Shown here piece by piece: positions 41,840 through 52,604 of a DNA stretch of 64,000 bases. The notes under the pieces were generated by a model. That model saw only the letters and a list, made by a program, of their open reading frames with translations, had not been told where the DNA came from and did no database searches. This DNA is from Dipteronia dyeriana (taxonomy: Eukaryota > Streptophyta > Magnoliopsida > Sapindales > Sapindaceae), in the NCBI GenBank assembly GCA_032871835.1, contig CM065295.1, positions 43,584,360 through 43,648,359 on the forward strand. Reading direction: 5' to 3'. Made by a program: the position numbers and the translations under genes. How positions within the stretch are numbered: position 1 is the stretch's first letter; each line of letters begins with the position of its first letter.

Positions 41840-43500
41840 CCCGTTGGCAGCTATCTTGGTCAAGAGGTCTCCTCGATGGTTTTCTTAGCAAGGAATCTAC
41901 TCTATCTTGAACCCCATGAACCGGGCCTTGAGCTGCTGGACCAGTTTAAGGTAAGTTGTCATGTTGTTTCCCTTTGCCTGGTATAACCTAATGACCTGAT
42001 TGACGACAAGCTGGGAATCACTCTTCACGTAGAATTAGTCAGTTCCCAATTTAACAGCTGCTCTCATCCTATCTATGAGGGCTTTATACTCTGCTTTATT
42101 ATTTATGGCCCTGAACTCGAAACGAAAGCAGTGGTAGCATTCTGTTTTATCCAGATCAATTAGAACAATGCCTGCTCCATTGCCTACTTAACTTAATGCT
42201 CCATTAGTGTGAAGGATCCAAATTTCTTGGTTAGTTAATCAGTCCCTGAGCTCTTGATCTTTATAAGAAATCGTCTATGGGCTTGTAGAGGTACCAGAAT
42301 CCAGGAGGGCTAAGAATTCAGCCACAAAATCTACTAGTTCCTAGGTCTAATGGTTATCCTCGCCTTGTACTTAATGTCAAAATGAGTGAGTTCGAGAGAC
42401 TACAAAACTACCCTTCCGGATATATCCGGCTTTTGTAAAAACTGGCGGAGAGGTTGACCGGTTATTACCGTGATATTGTGAGCTTGTAAATAGAGGCAAA
42501 GCTTCCTAGTCGAGGTTACCACGGTGAAAGTGAGTTGCTCTTGGAGAATGTAATTCGTCTCTAGCTTGATCAAGGCATGGCTCACGTAGTAAATAGGCTG
42601 TTAACTCATCTCCGCATTCTTTAATCAGAGCTCCGCTTACTGTTGTCTCAGATATTGCTAGGTAGATATGTAACTCTTTCCTGAATACTGGTTTGACTAG
42701 CAGTAGTGGGCTGGCAAGGTACTTATTCAGTGCTTGGAGGCCTGCTCACTGTCTTGGTCCCACTTCAGGTTTTTTCAATGTTTAACTGCTTTGAAGAAGG
42801 GGGAACTTGTCGGTCAATCGTGATATGAAGCGATTGAGCGCTGCTACTTGCCCGGACAATTAATGCACCTGTTTGAGAGAGTTAGGAGATTCCAGGTCCG
42901 GATGGTTGTGATCTTTTTAGGGTTTGCTTCAATTCCTCTCTTTTGGTCCATGAACCCTATGAACTTCCTCGTAGTTACCCCGAAGGAGCACTTAACAGAG
43001 TTCAACCTCATCTGATTGTCTTTGATGATTTGGAAAGTTTGGCGGAGATGGTCCTAGTGCTGCTTAGCCACCTGGGATTTGGTAATCATATCATCGATAT
43101 AAACCTTCATCGTCCTTCCTATTTCTGGCTTGAAAAACCGGTTGACCAATCGTTGGTAGGTAGCTCATACATTCTTGAGATCGAAGGGCACGATGTTGTA
43201 ACAGTATTGGCCCTGCCCAGTGATGTTGTTAGTCTTGTCATGGTCTGTGTGGTGCATCATGATCTGATTGTACCCCGAGAACGCAACCATGAAGCTTAAG
43301 AGCTTGTTCCCTACTATAAAATGTACCAGTTGATCGATTTTTTGTAGCGGGAAACTTTCTTTTAGGCAGGCATTGAGATCTGTAAAATCAATGCACATGC
43401 ACCACTTTCTATTCACCTTGGTTACCATAACCACATTGGAAATCCATTCTGGGTATCGGATTCCTGAATGAATTCTGCTTTCAGTAATTTATCGACCTCC
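41840..43500 (-). pseudogene. TAT-1 reverse transcriptase and RNase H domains
   Basis: RT begins at 43434 with 'MVMVTKVNRKWCMCIDFTDL' and 'FSGYNQIMMH'; after a stop it has 'RTMKVYIDDMITKSQVAKQH' with the YIDD catalytic motif at about 43090. The first RNase H-like domain (42585-42400) shows 'YILQEQLTFTVVTSTRKLCL' and 'QPLRQFLQKPDISGR'. A second one (about 42300-41840) shows 'NNKAEYKALIDRMRAAVKLG' and 'YVKSDSQLVVNQV'. The double RNase H is a Tat-group feature. It would copy element RNA into DNA. It is broken by several stops. Confidence 0.9.
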
Positions 43501-43930
43501 TCCTAGATTGCGGCATTTCTTTCATCGTTGAAGTGTCGCATCTTCTGCTTAAATGGTTTGTAAGTGGGGTAAACTGCCTCTGTGAGAGACCAAAGTGATA
43601 GAAATCTCGGGAAACTCGCCATGGCTCCAAGAAAAGATGTCGCTGTACTCTTTGAGGAGCTTGAACAATCCTTCATTCACCCCGGCTTCCAGCATGGCTC
43701 AAACCTTAACTACCTTGGAAGGGTCACCTTCCCTGATTAGGATTTCTTCCAAAGTGTCGACCAGGTAACCACTCGACCATCATCTATCTTCTCCTTTAAT
43801 CTTTTTATCCGGGACCTCTAATTCGGGCTCCTCTATTGCTGTCCCACATCCCCCGCGGGGTCCAGGGTATTGAGATCCTTCTCTGATGGTACTTGTTCTT
43901 GTGTAATTGATATCTGTGAAAATTATTTGG

Positions 43931-44443
43931 TTAAGGCTGCCGAGTTAGTTGAAATGGTATAGCACTTGCGGTTATTTGTTGGTCGTAGTGCACCTCGTCT
44001 ACCTCGTTTCCCAATGGAAACTTCAGAACGTTGATGTGGATTGACAACACTTCTTTGAGAGCTAATAGGAAAGGTCTCTCGAGGATGGAGTTGTGAGTCA
44101 AAAAGGTGTCCACTTCTATGAACTCATTCATCAGGTTCTGCTGGAGGGATGCAGTCCTAATGATTATCGGTAGAGTTTTGGATCCCACTGGTATAATTGA
44201 GTCCCCAGTAAAGCCGTACACGGGGCTGGTGCAATGGTTGTAACACCACCGCTTCAGGTTGAGCTTTTTCAAGGTGTCCTTGAAAAGGATGTCCACACTG
44301 TTACCTGTATCAATCAGCACACTGTAGTCCAAGCAATTGGCGATCTGTGCCATGATTACCATGGGATCATTATGCAATTGCACAGTGCTGTATACATCTG
44401 CTTTAGTTAAAATAATCTGGGTTGACTGGGAGGTTCCTACCAA
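43931..44443 (-). pseudogene. TAT-1 aspartic protease region
   Basis: An open frame of 170 codons with the retroviral-type active site 'SVLIDTGNSVDILF' and downstream 'ILERPFLLALKEVLSIHINV', equal to the conserved 'G.P.L..L.A..S' block of plant gypsy proteases. It would cut the Gag-Pol polyprotein. It is open in itself, but the joins to gag and RT are broken. Confidence 0.85.
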
Positions 44444-44689
44444 GCTATGATCTCCCTTGAAGATATCTTATCCCTCTTCAATCTCGGGGATTTTCCTGTT
44501 GTGGTTCTTTCTTGAATTGTTAGAGGTACGGGCTAGGGTGGGTTCTCCACTGATGGTGTGTACGACTTGGATTTGCTACAGTAAGTCCTTTTGTTTTCCT
44601 CTTCTTTTCTCTTCATCTTCCCGGATCTCGGCCAATACCTTTTTGCCTGTATGGTTGTGATCTCGGACCTACTATAAGAATTTTACTAG

Positions 44690-45720
44690 TCAGCCACCCT
44701 TCACTAGTGCTTCGATCTGGTTACACAAGCTAAAGTACTCCGAGGTGTTATACCCCACGTCCTCACAGAAGTCACAGTATTTATATCGGTTCCTCATGTC
44801 AGCTAGTGCTTTCAAGGGAATAGGTTTTCTGAGCAATCCTTTATCACGAATGGCGAGGTAGATCGTCTCACGGGGATACGTTCAGCGAGGTGTAGTGACC
44901 GTATCCCCTCTCATCTTATGTTATGAGGGCTACCACTCTAGGTGAAGGTGATGCTCAGGGTGGAGATCGCCTTACTAGGTACTTTTCCAGTTGAGGTTGG
45001 GAAGGTAGGGAGCAGTATGTAAACCGGTTGGAAAGGTCTATTCTTATCCTTATACACCGATGATGGCTAGGACTTCTCTTTCTTCTAGTGCTTTGAAGCT
45101 CACATGTCATCATGCTCGATCTTGACTTTGAGTTGCTCATCTATCTCTATCTGTTCTAGAGCTCTGTCATAAGCCTTCTGATAGGTCTTTGGTAGTCGCT
45201 TGAGGAATGACCGAAAAAGTCTGCCTGCCCACAAGTTTCTATAAAAGTTTACTAGGTTCTCTTTCTCAGCAAAGACCCCCATTTTGATCACCTCCTTATG
45301 GAATCTCTCTGCATAAGACCTGAGCGTGTCACCCTACTCTTGGATCATATATTGCAAGTGGATCGGGTCTTTTGGTCTCGGCTTGACTCCCTGGAACTGC
45401 GAATAGAAATCACTGAAGAGTTTAGTAAAGTTGTCCACGCTACCTGCGAGTAACTTTCTGAACCATGTATTAGCATAGTCGGTCGATGTGGTTGGAAACA
45501 TCCTGCACATGGCTGCCCTGGTTGCATTCTAGACCTCCATCTGCCAGACATAGCTCTCTAGGTAGCTTAAGGATCCTCAGTGCCAGAAAAATTATCAGCC
45601 AACATTTTGATTTTTAGTGAGAGTTTTGCTTCCTTGATCCTCCGGAAGAGTGGGGCGTTCATCTCGCCCGCGGGATTCTTAAGGCTTTCCTTATGCTTTC
45701 CTCTCCTCAACTCCTTGATA
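44690..45720 (-). pseudogene. TAT-1 gag
   Basis: Reading down the minus strand: 'CRMFPTTSTDYANTWFRKLL', 'FSDFYSQFQGVKPRPKDPIH', a stop, then 'GDTLRSYAERFHKEVIKMGV'. This is the Retrotrans_gag fold signature of gypsy elements. Further down is 'YKYCDFCEDVGYNTSEYFSL', the Tat zinc-knuckle-like region in which the expected His and last Cys are changed. It forms the element's capsid. Stops occur throughout. The N-terminus beyond 45720 is too decayed to define. Confidence 0.82.
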
Positions 45721-46062
45721 TTCTTCTACATTTGAGCGATCTGATCTCATAGGTGTTTGTTCCGGGTGTTTTTAGATTTAACTTTGGAGTCTTCATTGTC
45801 TGATCCCTCTGATGAATTAGGGACATAGCTCCGGTTATCCTCTTAAGGAGGATTTTCCTACGCACTTCTCCTTCTACCCCTGATGTTTGCTTGAGGTTCC
45901 CTTCTGGTGGCTGCTAGCCGTGCTGGAGACAACAGATTGGTGTCCGAATATTCAGGTTTCCCCTAAGATGATCGTAGCCTCGTGTTGTTCTCTACAAAAA
46001 ACTCAAACACGTGATTTAAAAATAGGCGGTGCGGAATCTCCCCCACAAACATCGCTTAGAAG

Positions 46063-47035
46063 TGTTAGCCAAAAATTCATCCAAAGTGAGGAATCTTAAT
46101 TAACACCCTTAGAACCGCAACCTAGACAGATCACGATTGGGGTAGGTACATTCAGTACCGGTTACATGTGCAAAAATGGATGAAATACAAAAAGAAATGA
46201 TAACGACTTGAATGATGCTATTAAACTCAATGATCTGGAATGTACAAGTGTTTAGTATAGTTCTCTATCTCACTTTTTCTCTCTGCCTAATTGAAGTTGG
46301 CGAAAGCGTACATGTCGATAAGTGGACACAAATAACAAGGTCGATAACTAGGCATCATGATAACTACGGAATCAAGCGATTGTTCTTAAGGTTTCAGGAC
46401 TCGATCTCCCCTTTTTCAGTCAATATTATCCCTGTATTTATACACGAAGTCACTAGCATTTTTTTTTTGTACAAGCCAAAGATCACAGGATTGATCTCCT
46501 TTCTCCGTTTGGCGGGATTTTCTGTTTAATGTGGTTGACCCTGGAGAATCGGCTGGTGAAGGATAATTTTATGGGAAACATGTTTGTCTCCTTTTTGAAC
46601 TCTTTATTTATGGTTGTGCGTACATGGAGCTTATTTACAGTTTCGAGAATAATTTTGATTCCATCTATTAGTGGCGTGGTACCTAAAAGTATCAACCTGG
46701 TAATGTAGTGTTTGACCACCTCGATGGTAAGGTACCTCAGATTACAAGTTTGCTAGTGAGGTATCCTGAGGTACCATTCTGATAACGTGGCACTTGATCG
46801 ATTACGATGGCGAGGTACCTCTGGGTACCATTTCGGTAGCAAAATGCTTGGTCGATCCTCATCAGAGCTTTGTGACCTTCTAAGTGATTTATGGGTACCT
46901 TCCTTCCTACTATAGAGGTTAGATATGCACCTCGAGGGGTAGCAGATCATTGTTAGGGTACTTGGGTACCAGTTGGGTAGCCCATGAAGGGGTGGAAAAT
47001 TCCTTTTCGCCCCTTACCAAAAATGGTTGTTAACA
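46063..47035 (-). repeat. TAT-1 5' LTR (973 bp)
   Basis: It runs TGTTAGCC to GTTAACA in plus coordinates and pairs with 35091-36192. The flank just inside (minus strand, CTTCTAAGCGATGTTTGTGG) shows no initiator-Met primer site, so the primer tRNA is a different one that I cannot name. Confidence 0.88.
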
Positions 47036-47040
47036 ATTCG

Positions 47041-47583
47041 TATTCAGATTCAAACAGAAATATTACATAATCAACGGGAGCACCCGCGTAATTTGACATC
47101 CTCCATCAACGCTAATTAATTCTGATAACACGATCAATCAAACAATCTAAATTATGGGGTTTCGATCGGTAGGGAAAAGAGGATATAAATACAATGTCCC
47201 AGTCTAAGGAAAGGCTTCGAAAAATCAAAGATCAAGGACAGAGCATTTGCATTATTCCAGATTGTGTTTTCGCCATAAAGAAATTAGCCACTTATTGACA
47301 TGAGCGAATTCACCATCGCCAGCTGTGTTTTGAGATATAGAGGTTGAGAGACAGTACAGTGTGATTAGATCACTATAATAACTATGATCATTGTACCCCC
47401 GTTGTAACCATACTACTCAAATATTTAATAAAATAATTCCTTAGTAATATTCACATCTCTTAATTCTCTTCCTCTCTTAAATCTCCTAGGTACAAGGTAC
47501 CTACCTCGACCGTGACCTACCGAGTAGCGGTCTCGAGGGTGTTTATTGAGATTCCTCACCTTGAGCGAATTTCGGTTAATACA
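47041..47583 (+). repeat. Tat-like LTR remnant, part 2
   Basis: It ends GAGATTCCTCACCTTGAGCG...GGTTAATACA, matching the reverse complement of the first 35 bases of the TAT-1 LTR, so it is the 3' end of a related LTR in plus orientation. It has AATAAAATAATTCC near 47428, a possible polyadenylation signal. No internal region follows; the next DNA is SIR-4. Confidence 0.7.
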
Positions 47584-47589
47584 GGTCTA

Positions 47590-48580
47590 CACCAACAACT
47601 TCTAGAAAACCTAAACCCAACAAGTTGAAAACCTTGGGAGTTATGGGAACCAAAAAGCTTATTCAAGATAGAGGTGTCGATTTGGTAAAGGGTTCCTACA
47701 TTCATCATGTTGTTTAAGAAAGGCATTGGGAAGCTTGGAGAAAAACTATTGAGGTTGTAAATGAGAGCCTTACTGGAGAGCTCTACTTTTAATATAAGGA
47801 TCATACAACCTTTGAAAATGCTTTAATGAGTGTACGGGAATAAACATTTAGGATCTCCTAGGATAGCATCAACAAGTTCATTGGTCTTTGCAATGAAATT
47901 GCGTTGGAACTACTTGATATGGACAACATAGAGCACTTAAATCTTATAGGGAGAACCTTATATGAAGATGATGGATTGGATTGGGGCAAGAGAGCTTACA
48001 TTAGCCAAAGTGAGTTAACCAAGGTTAATGTCTTTTGACATCTATTTGTTTGTGAAAATCTTGTAAGATCTACTAATGCTTACGACCTAAACAAATAGTA
48101 GATCAAGATTGTGTACGCCTTGGTGATGAACAAGCCCTTGAACCTTAATGATCTCTTGATAGGACATATAGAGAGTGTGACTACTTCTACAAGATTGGAT
48201 TACTCCTTTTTGCATGAAGCTAGGTGTTCCAAAACTTGATGATGATGTGCTTCTACCTCATTTGGAATGTTTTTGTGAAAATCGATTGGCATTCATGTCA
48301 TACAAAGAAGAAAGGATGGCTAATGACACTTTTAGGCTTTTTAGTGTGCACCAAAAGCCAAGTGTTGAGTCAAGCACAAGTAGTCTACCAAAATGGGCTT
48401 TGTAATTTCAATAAGGGCTTATAATCAAGATAGGAGAGCTTAATGCTAAAGTGGTATAACTAGGTGCTAAGGTGAAACAACAAGATGGGAAGATGAAGAC
48501 AGAATTGCCTCTAGCAAATCTTCCACTACAAAGCATTATAAGAGATCAACAACAAGAAAAAATTTGTTTGATAATGCTTG
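47590..48580 (+). pseudogene. SIR-4 second ORF, PF20167-like
   Basis: Aligned by eye with 7918-8979: 'GTKKLIQDRGVDLVKGSYI' matches GTKNIFQERGIDFGKC; 'VNESLTGELYF' matches VNDTLVREFYL; 'INKFIGL' and 'HLNLIGRTLYED' match INKFLG and NLNIMGRTLCDN; 'YISQSELTKV', 'VYALVMNKPLNLNDLL' and 'RLAFMSYKEERMANDTFRLF' also match. About eight stops and a frameshift near 48210. The N-terminus is lost. Its presence in this diverged subfamily shows the ORF is an old component of the lineage. Function unknown. Confidence 0.72.
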
Positions 48581-49056
48581 ATCTTGCGGTTTGGTATGTT
48601 TTCTTAACCTTTTGGCTAAATTTTATGTCAAAATGAGGGAGAAAAACAATGATACTTAAACCTATGTTCTCTTAATCTTAGGATTATTTAGTTTTTAGTT
48701 TCTAGTTTTGTACATTTGGTACATTTGGTATCTTGAATTATTGGTTTGTAATATTTGGAAGATGATATTTTTGATGGATAGTATGCATGTATTTAATGGG
48801 AGACATGCATATCCATTTGAACTTTATTAGCATTTATCTAAATATCTTGTCATATATCTATGTTTCCCTTGTATATGCTTTGTGCTTCAACTTGATTTTA
48901 GGTGGTGACACGAGAAGATTACATGGAAGAATTCAAAACTCGATGAAGATTAGTCTAAAGAAACTAACTCATTGTAATGTGAGGGTGTGATTTTGTGACC
49001 AGTCTTCATTTTTGTATGTTTTTGTATATGTATAGGTGTTTGACATAGAATTTACC

Positions 49057-49068
49057 AAAGGGGGAGAT
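49057..49068 (+). promoter_or_regulatory. SIR-4 polypurine tract
   Basis: AAAGGGGGAGAT abuts the LTR, identical to SIR-1 and SIR-2. Weaker upstream tracts lie near 48633 (ATGAGGGAGAAA) and 48797. Confidence 0.8.
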
Positions 49069-51640
49069 TGTTAGGTTTTTGAGTTTGTATTGGCATAATT
49101 CTATATCAAAACAACATTTTCTTTGTATTGATTAGTTTTCTAGGATTTGAGGATTATCGAGCTTCATGGAAGATTGGACAACATTTCAAGCAAAATGGTG
49201 GCTACAAGAGGAACAAAGCTTAACTGTATAGCAACAGGTTATTGAGACCTCTTTCCACTTGCAAGGCCTAGGCACACACACATAGCATTCATATATGTAC
49301 TTGCATCGTTGTGCAAAATTTGGTATAACACATTCATACACTTATTCATGTCTCCACATGTATTAGATTTAAAGTTGACAATTTAATAAATTGCATGATC
49401 TAGGATTATACCTGGGGAATTGCACGCTTATGTGTTCTTGTGTTCATTTTATTGTATTTGTATGATATTGAACTTGAATTTGTGCTTAAATAATTCCTCA
49501 TTGAGTTCCGGTTGTTTCAATTACTCATTCGTTAAGTTTCGAGTTCAAATTAGGAAGTTAAGAAACTTTTCGTGATTTTATCATGCATGGTTTTCATCTT
49601 TGTTTTTCAAGTTAAATTCCATATTTTTCAAAAAAAAATCTTGAGGTCTTTTGTACATAAGGGAGTCTTGATTCGTAATCCAAATACGGATTCAAAATCA
49701 AAGTTTGGAGGCTAAAGATATTGTCGAAGAACGAGAGGGGACTTAAAGATGAAAGGAAGGGGACAACACCCCTTTCCTGTGGATACGTGTGGAGCCTCAT
49801 AGAAAAGGAGGTTTTCTTCCCCCGTGGAGGGCCACATGCCTCCACGAGTTGCAGTGGTGTCCCTCTCCCATTGTTGGACTTATTCCCTCTTCCTTTTTCT
49901 CTTTAAATATCCATTTTCCCTCTCTTTCTTTAATAAGAAGAAAAACTTGAAAAACTTATGCATAAAGTTTTCTATCTAAGTTTTATATCTAACTTTTCTA
50001 TCTTCCAAACACCATATCCTTTTCATTCAGAGTCTTATTTGAGTGATTTAAGTTGGCGATTTCTCATCTACCAGACCTCTATCCTTTTCGTAAGAGTTTG
50101 GAGTCATTTGATCTAGTTTTCTGGTAGCTTCACCCAAAAAAAAATGGGACAACACAGTTTTTTCTTTAGGTATTGATTTCTCTTTTGATTTTTGAGCTTC
50201 AAGTCTTCGATCACCCTGGGTTTTCTTCTTCAATACATGTATTTATATTATATATAGTTTGATTAGAGTTTTAGATTCTATTAAAGCTAGACTCAGCTTG
50301 ATTGAATCTTACATGTTGAGTTAGGTTTATGTATAAACCTATGTTTTCACATGTTTATGTTTTGTATTGTACTAGCTTTTTATCTAGGACTATTTTGAGC
50401 TTTGATTGATTGATTTTGAACAAAAATAGTCTCTATTTATGCTAGGTTCTATTGATTGCCTATCTTCACGATTAGCACAATTACATTGTATGTTTAGAGC
50501 TTGATGTGTTTATATTGAACACTTTATAAATACATGCTATATATTTCTTGCTCGAAATTTTATTGATCACATGTTATGATTCTAGCATGATTTTTGGTTG
50601 ATACCGAATCTTGATTATGTGCTTAAATGTATATGATTGATTAAAGGTTTAGTGACATGAATAAATTTAGCAGTTAAATGTATTTTGGTGTTTTCACATT
50701 TTCTAGAATTGTTATTTATGCATAGTAAGTTCCCATAGGATGTGTTGATCATCAAATTCTATGTTGCATGTTTGTTTACATTTTACATTCATGATTACAT
50801 AGATGGCCTTATGAAAAGGTTGGAAGTTTCATTCCTTAGAGTGATTCTTTGGATTGAGCATTAAAAGTCACATTTGGAGAGTGATTCTTCAAGTTGTGCA
50901 CTGGAAGTCACATTCTTTATAGTGATTCTTTGGATTGTGCATTGGAAGTCACATGTATTAAAGTGGTTCTTTAACGTGTGCATTGAAAGTCTTGGTTATG
51001 GTAAGAGTGATCCGGATAGCTAAGCATTGGAAGTCTCATTTGGAGAGTGGTTCTTCAAGTTGAGCATTGGAAGTCACATTTTAGAGAGTTATTATTCATT
51101 TTATGCATGGTGGCATCTCTTTTAATGTGTAGGGTTGAAGGGTAAATTTCTAGGTGAATTTTGGTCAGTTGAGAGATTGTATCTTTTTATCTTACTAGTG
51201 AAAGGTGTTTGCCAGTGGTTGTGGAATCAACCCATGGATGTTTCCTCTTCGGAGGTTTTACCACGTAAAAATCATGTGTTGATTTTCTCTATCCCTATCT
51301 TTTGATAATTGTATATGTGTTGATATTTGTATATTGTCTAATATACTTGTAATTGATATTCATTGTATATCAAACTTTGAACTAGTTAAAAGCTTATGTT
51401 AAATAGCCTATGTAAAAAATTAAGTTTGTATCACATGTAAGTTGTTATCTACATTGACTTTGGTTAACCGAGCATATCTTTATTGAATTGATTTTGCTTG
51501 TGTTTGGTTTACAAAATTGTGATACAAGCTATCTAGATGGACAAACTTAAGTTTTTTTCAAGGGAATGAAAAAGGTGTACTAACCTATTCACCCCCCCTC
51601 CAGGTTATCTTAAGGTAAATTAACCATGTTTGTATTTTCA
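49069..51640 (+). repeat. SIR-4 3' LTR (2572 bp)
   Basis: It runs TGTTAGG to TATTTTCA. It contains its own GC-rich palindromes (49760-49866: CGTGGAGG/CCTCCACG and GGACAACACC/GGTGTCC), a TATA-like TTTAAATATCC near 49900, a ~40-bp repeat array (50820-51120) and the U5 hairpin with perfect CCTC-TTCG-GAGG (51233-51265). Confidence 0.87.
50820..51120 (+). ncRNA. Repeat array with partial hairpins in the SIR-4 LTR
   Basis: Seven units of about 40-44 bp with consensus around TGGAAGTCACAT and GTGCAT. They are related in position and phrasing to the SIR-1 array. Clear stems are TTGGAGA/TCTTCAA (units 2 and 6, loops GTGAT and GTGGT) and TTAAAG/CTTTAA (unit 4). Units 1, 3, 5 and 7 pair weakly or not at all, so the structure is less convincing than in SIR-1. 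Confidence 0.4.
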
Positions 51641-52558
51641 AGATGGTCTCTGCTAGCTTAACCTTGCTGAGGTATCTCAAACCAACTGCACAAGTCCAAC
51701 AACTAGGTCCAAAAATGATCGAGTGTTAAGTTCTTTTAGTTTCAATTTGGCATATAAAACTGATTTTGATGACTTGTATATGTCCATACCAGAAATCAAC
51801 TACTCTACGTTATATACGGTTGTAAATTCATCTATTTAGCATGCAAAGCTGGGGAATCTTGTTCCCTTGATATTACATAAAATGTTACACCATATTCTTT
51901 TCAATAAAAATTTTGAAGTTCCTTAGTTTTGTTATTCATGCAAACTTAGCAAGCTTCACAACTACCTTATTCACCTGTAAACATTAGTGCAAAATGACCT
52001 CTTGATCTTATTTACTCAAATGGATATGGACCAGCCCCAGTTCTTTCTACTGAAGGCCATCATTATTACATCTCATTCATTGATGTATTTACAAGATTTA
52101 CATGGCTTTTTCCTCTGAAGCTAGTGTATGATGCACTTGCTGTTTATTATAAGATTTCAGAGGTTAGTAGAGTAACAAGTTGATAGAAAGATCAATAATT
52201 ACAAGCTGATATGGGTGGTTAATACATCTCTTTTACTTCTCACTGTTCTAAATGTGGTATACAGTTTAGTTTCTCATGTTTACATATATACAACAACAAA
52301 ATAGAGTGGCTAAAAGGAAGCATAGACATATTGTGAAAACTGGTTTAACTTTACTAACTCAAGATAAGCTCCTATTCAAGTTTCGGTATGAGGCTTTTAG
52401 TAATGTTATATTCTTGATAAATAATATGTCAATATCAATCTTTCAATTTAAATCACTCTTAGTAAAAAAAAATCTACAACAAAAAGCCAAACAACATTTT
52501 TTTTGTAACTTTTGGTCATAGTTTCTTTCCAATCCTAAGAGACTACAATAGAAATAAG
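51641..52558 (+). pseudogene. Copia-B pol: GAG-pre-integrase and integrase
   Basis: From about 51838: 'HAKLGN' and 'FCYSCKLSKLHNY' (GAG-pre-integrase zinc region). Then the integrase core with 'PLDLIYSNGYGPAPVLSTEG' (expected Asp replaced by Asn), 'YYISFIDVFTRFTWLFPLKL', and after a decayed gap 'QQNRVAKRKHRHIVKTGLTL' (52276-52521), the segment with the catalytic Glu position, here Lys. The frame is cut by SIR-5 after 'LSNPKRLQ' and continues at 62759. DDE residues are lost, so it is inactive. Confidence 0.86.
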
Positions 52559-52604
52559 TGTAAATTCCTTGTATTTTGAAATAAGTGTAAATTCCTTATA
52601 TTTT
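52551..52604. repeat. 27-bp tandem duplication across the SIR-5 left junction
   Basis: GAAATAAG plus TGTAAATTCCTT(G/A)TATTTT occurs twice in a row (52551-52577 and 52578-52604). Each copy contains host flank plus LTR start, so the duplication arose after insertion. Confidence 0.85.

Larger units (their letters stand above)
35091..47035 (-). mobile_element. TAT-1: Ty3/gypsy retrotransposon, Tat type, 11945 bp
   Basis: It is bounded by TGTTAAC...GTTAACA ends and perfect ATTCG duplications (35086-35090 and 47036-47040). On the minus strand the order is 5' LTR 46063-47035, gag 45720-44690, protease 44443-43931, RT about 43500-42760, RNase H, a second RNase H-like domain, integrase about 41660-40880 and integrase C-terminus to 40630. 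About 4.4 kb without sense genes then precedes the 3' LTR 35091-36192 and holds an antisense gene. A gypsy order with two RNase H-like regions and a long 3' region with an antisense ORF is typical of the Tat/Ogre/Grande group. Nearly every frame has stops. Confidence 0.93.
47584..51640 (+). mobile_element. SIR-4: 3' half of a diverged SIR-1-type element
   Basis: It has a second-ORF remnant 47590-48400, polypurine tracts and a full 3' LTR 49069-51640. Nothing corresponding to gag or a 5' LTR lies to the left, where the Tat-like LTR begins. It belongs to a clearly different subfamily from SIR-1/2 but keeps the same parts in the same order. The right LTR is followed by AGATG and Copia-B sequence. 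Confidence 0.82.

Noticed and set aside
42943..43299. 118-codon plus-strand ORF
   Set aside because: It is the complement of the TAT-1 reverse transcriptase region, where YIDD and flanking motifs are clear on the minus strand.
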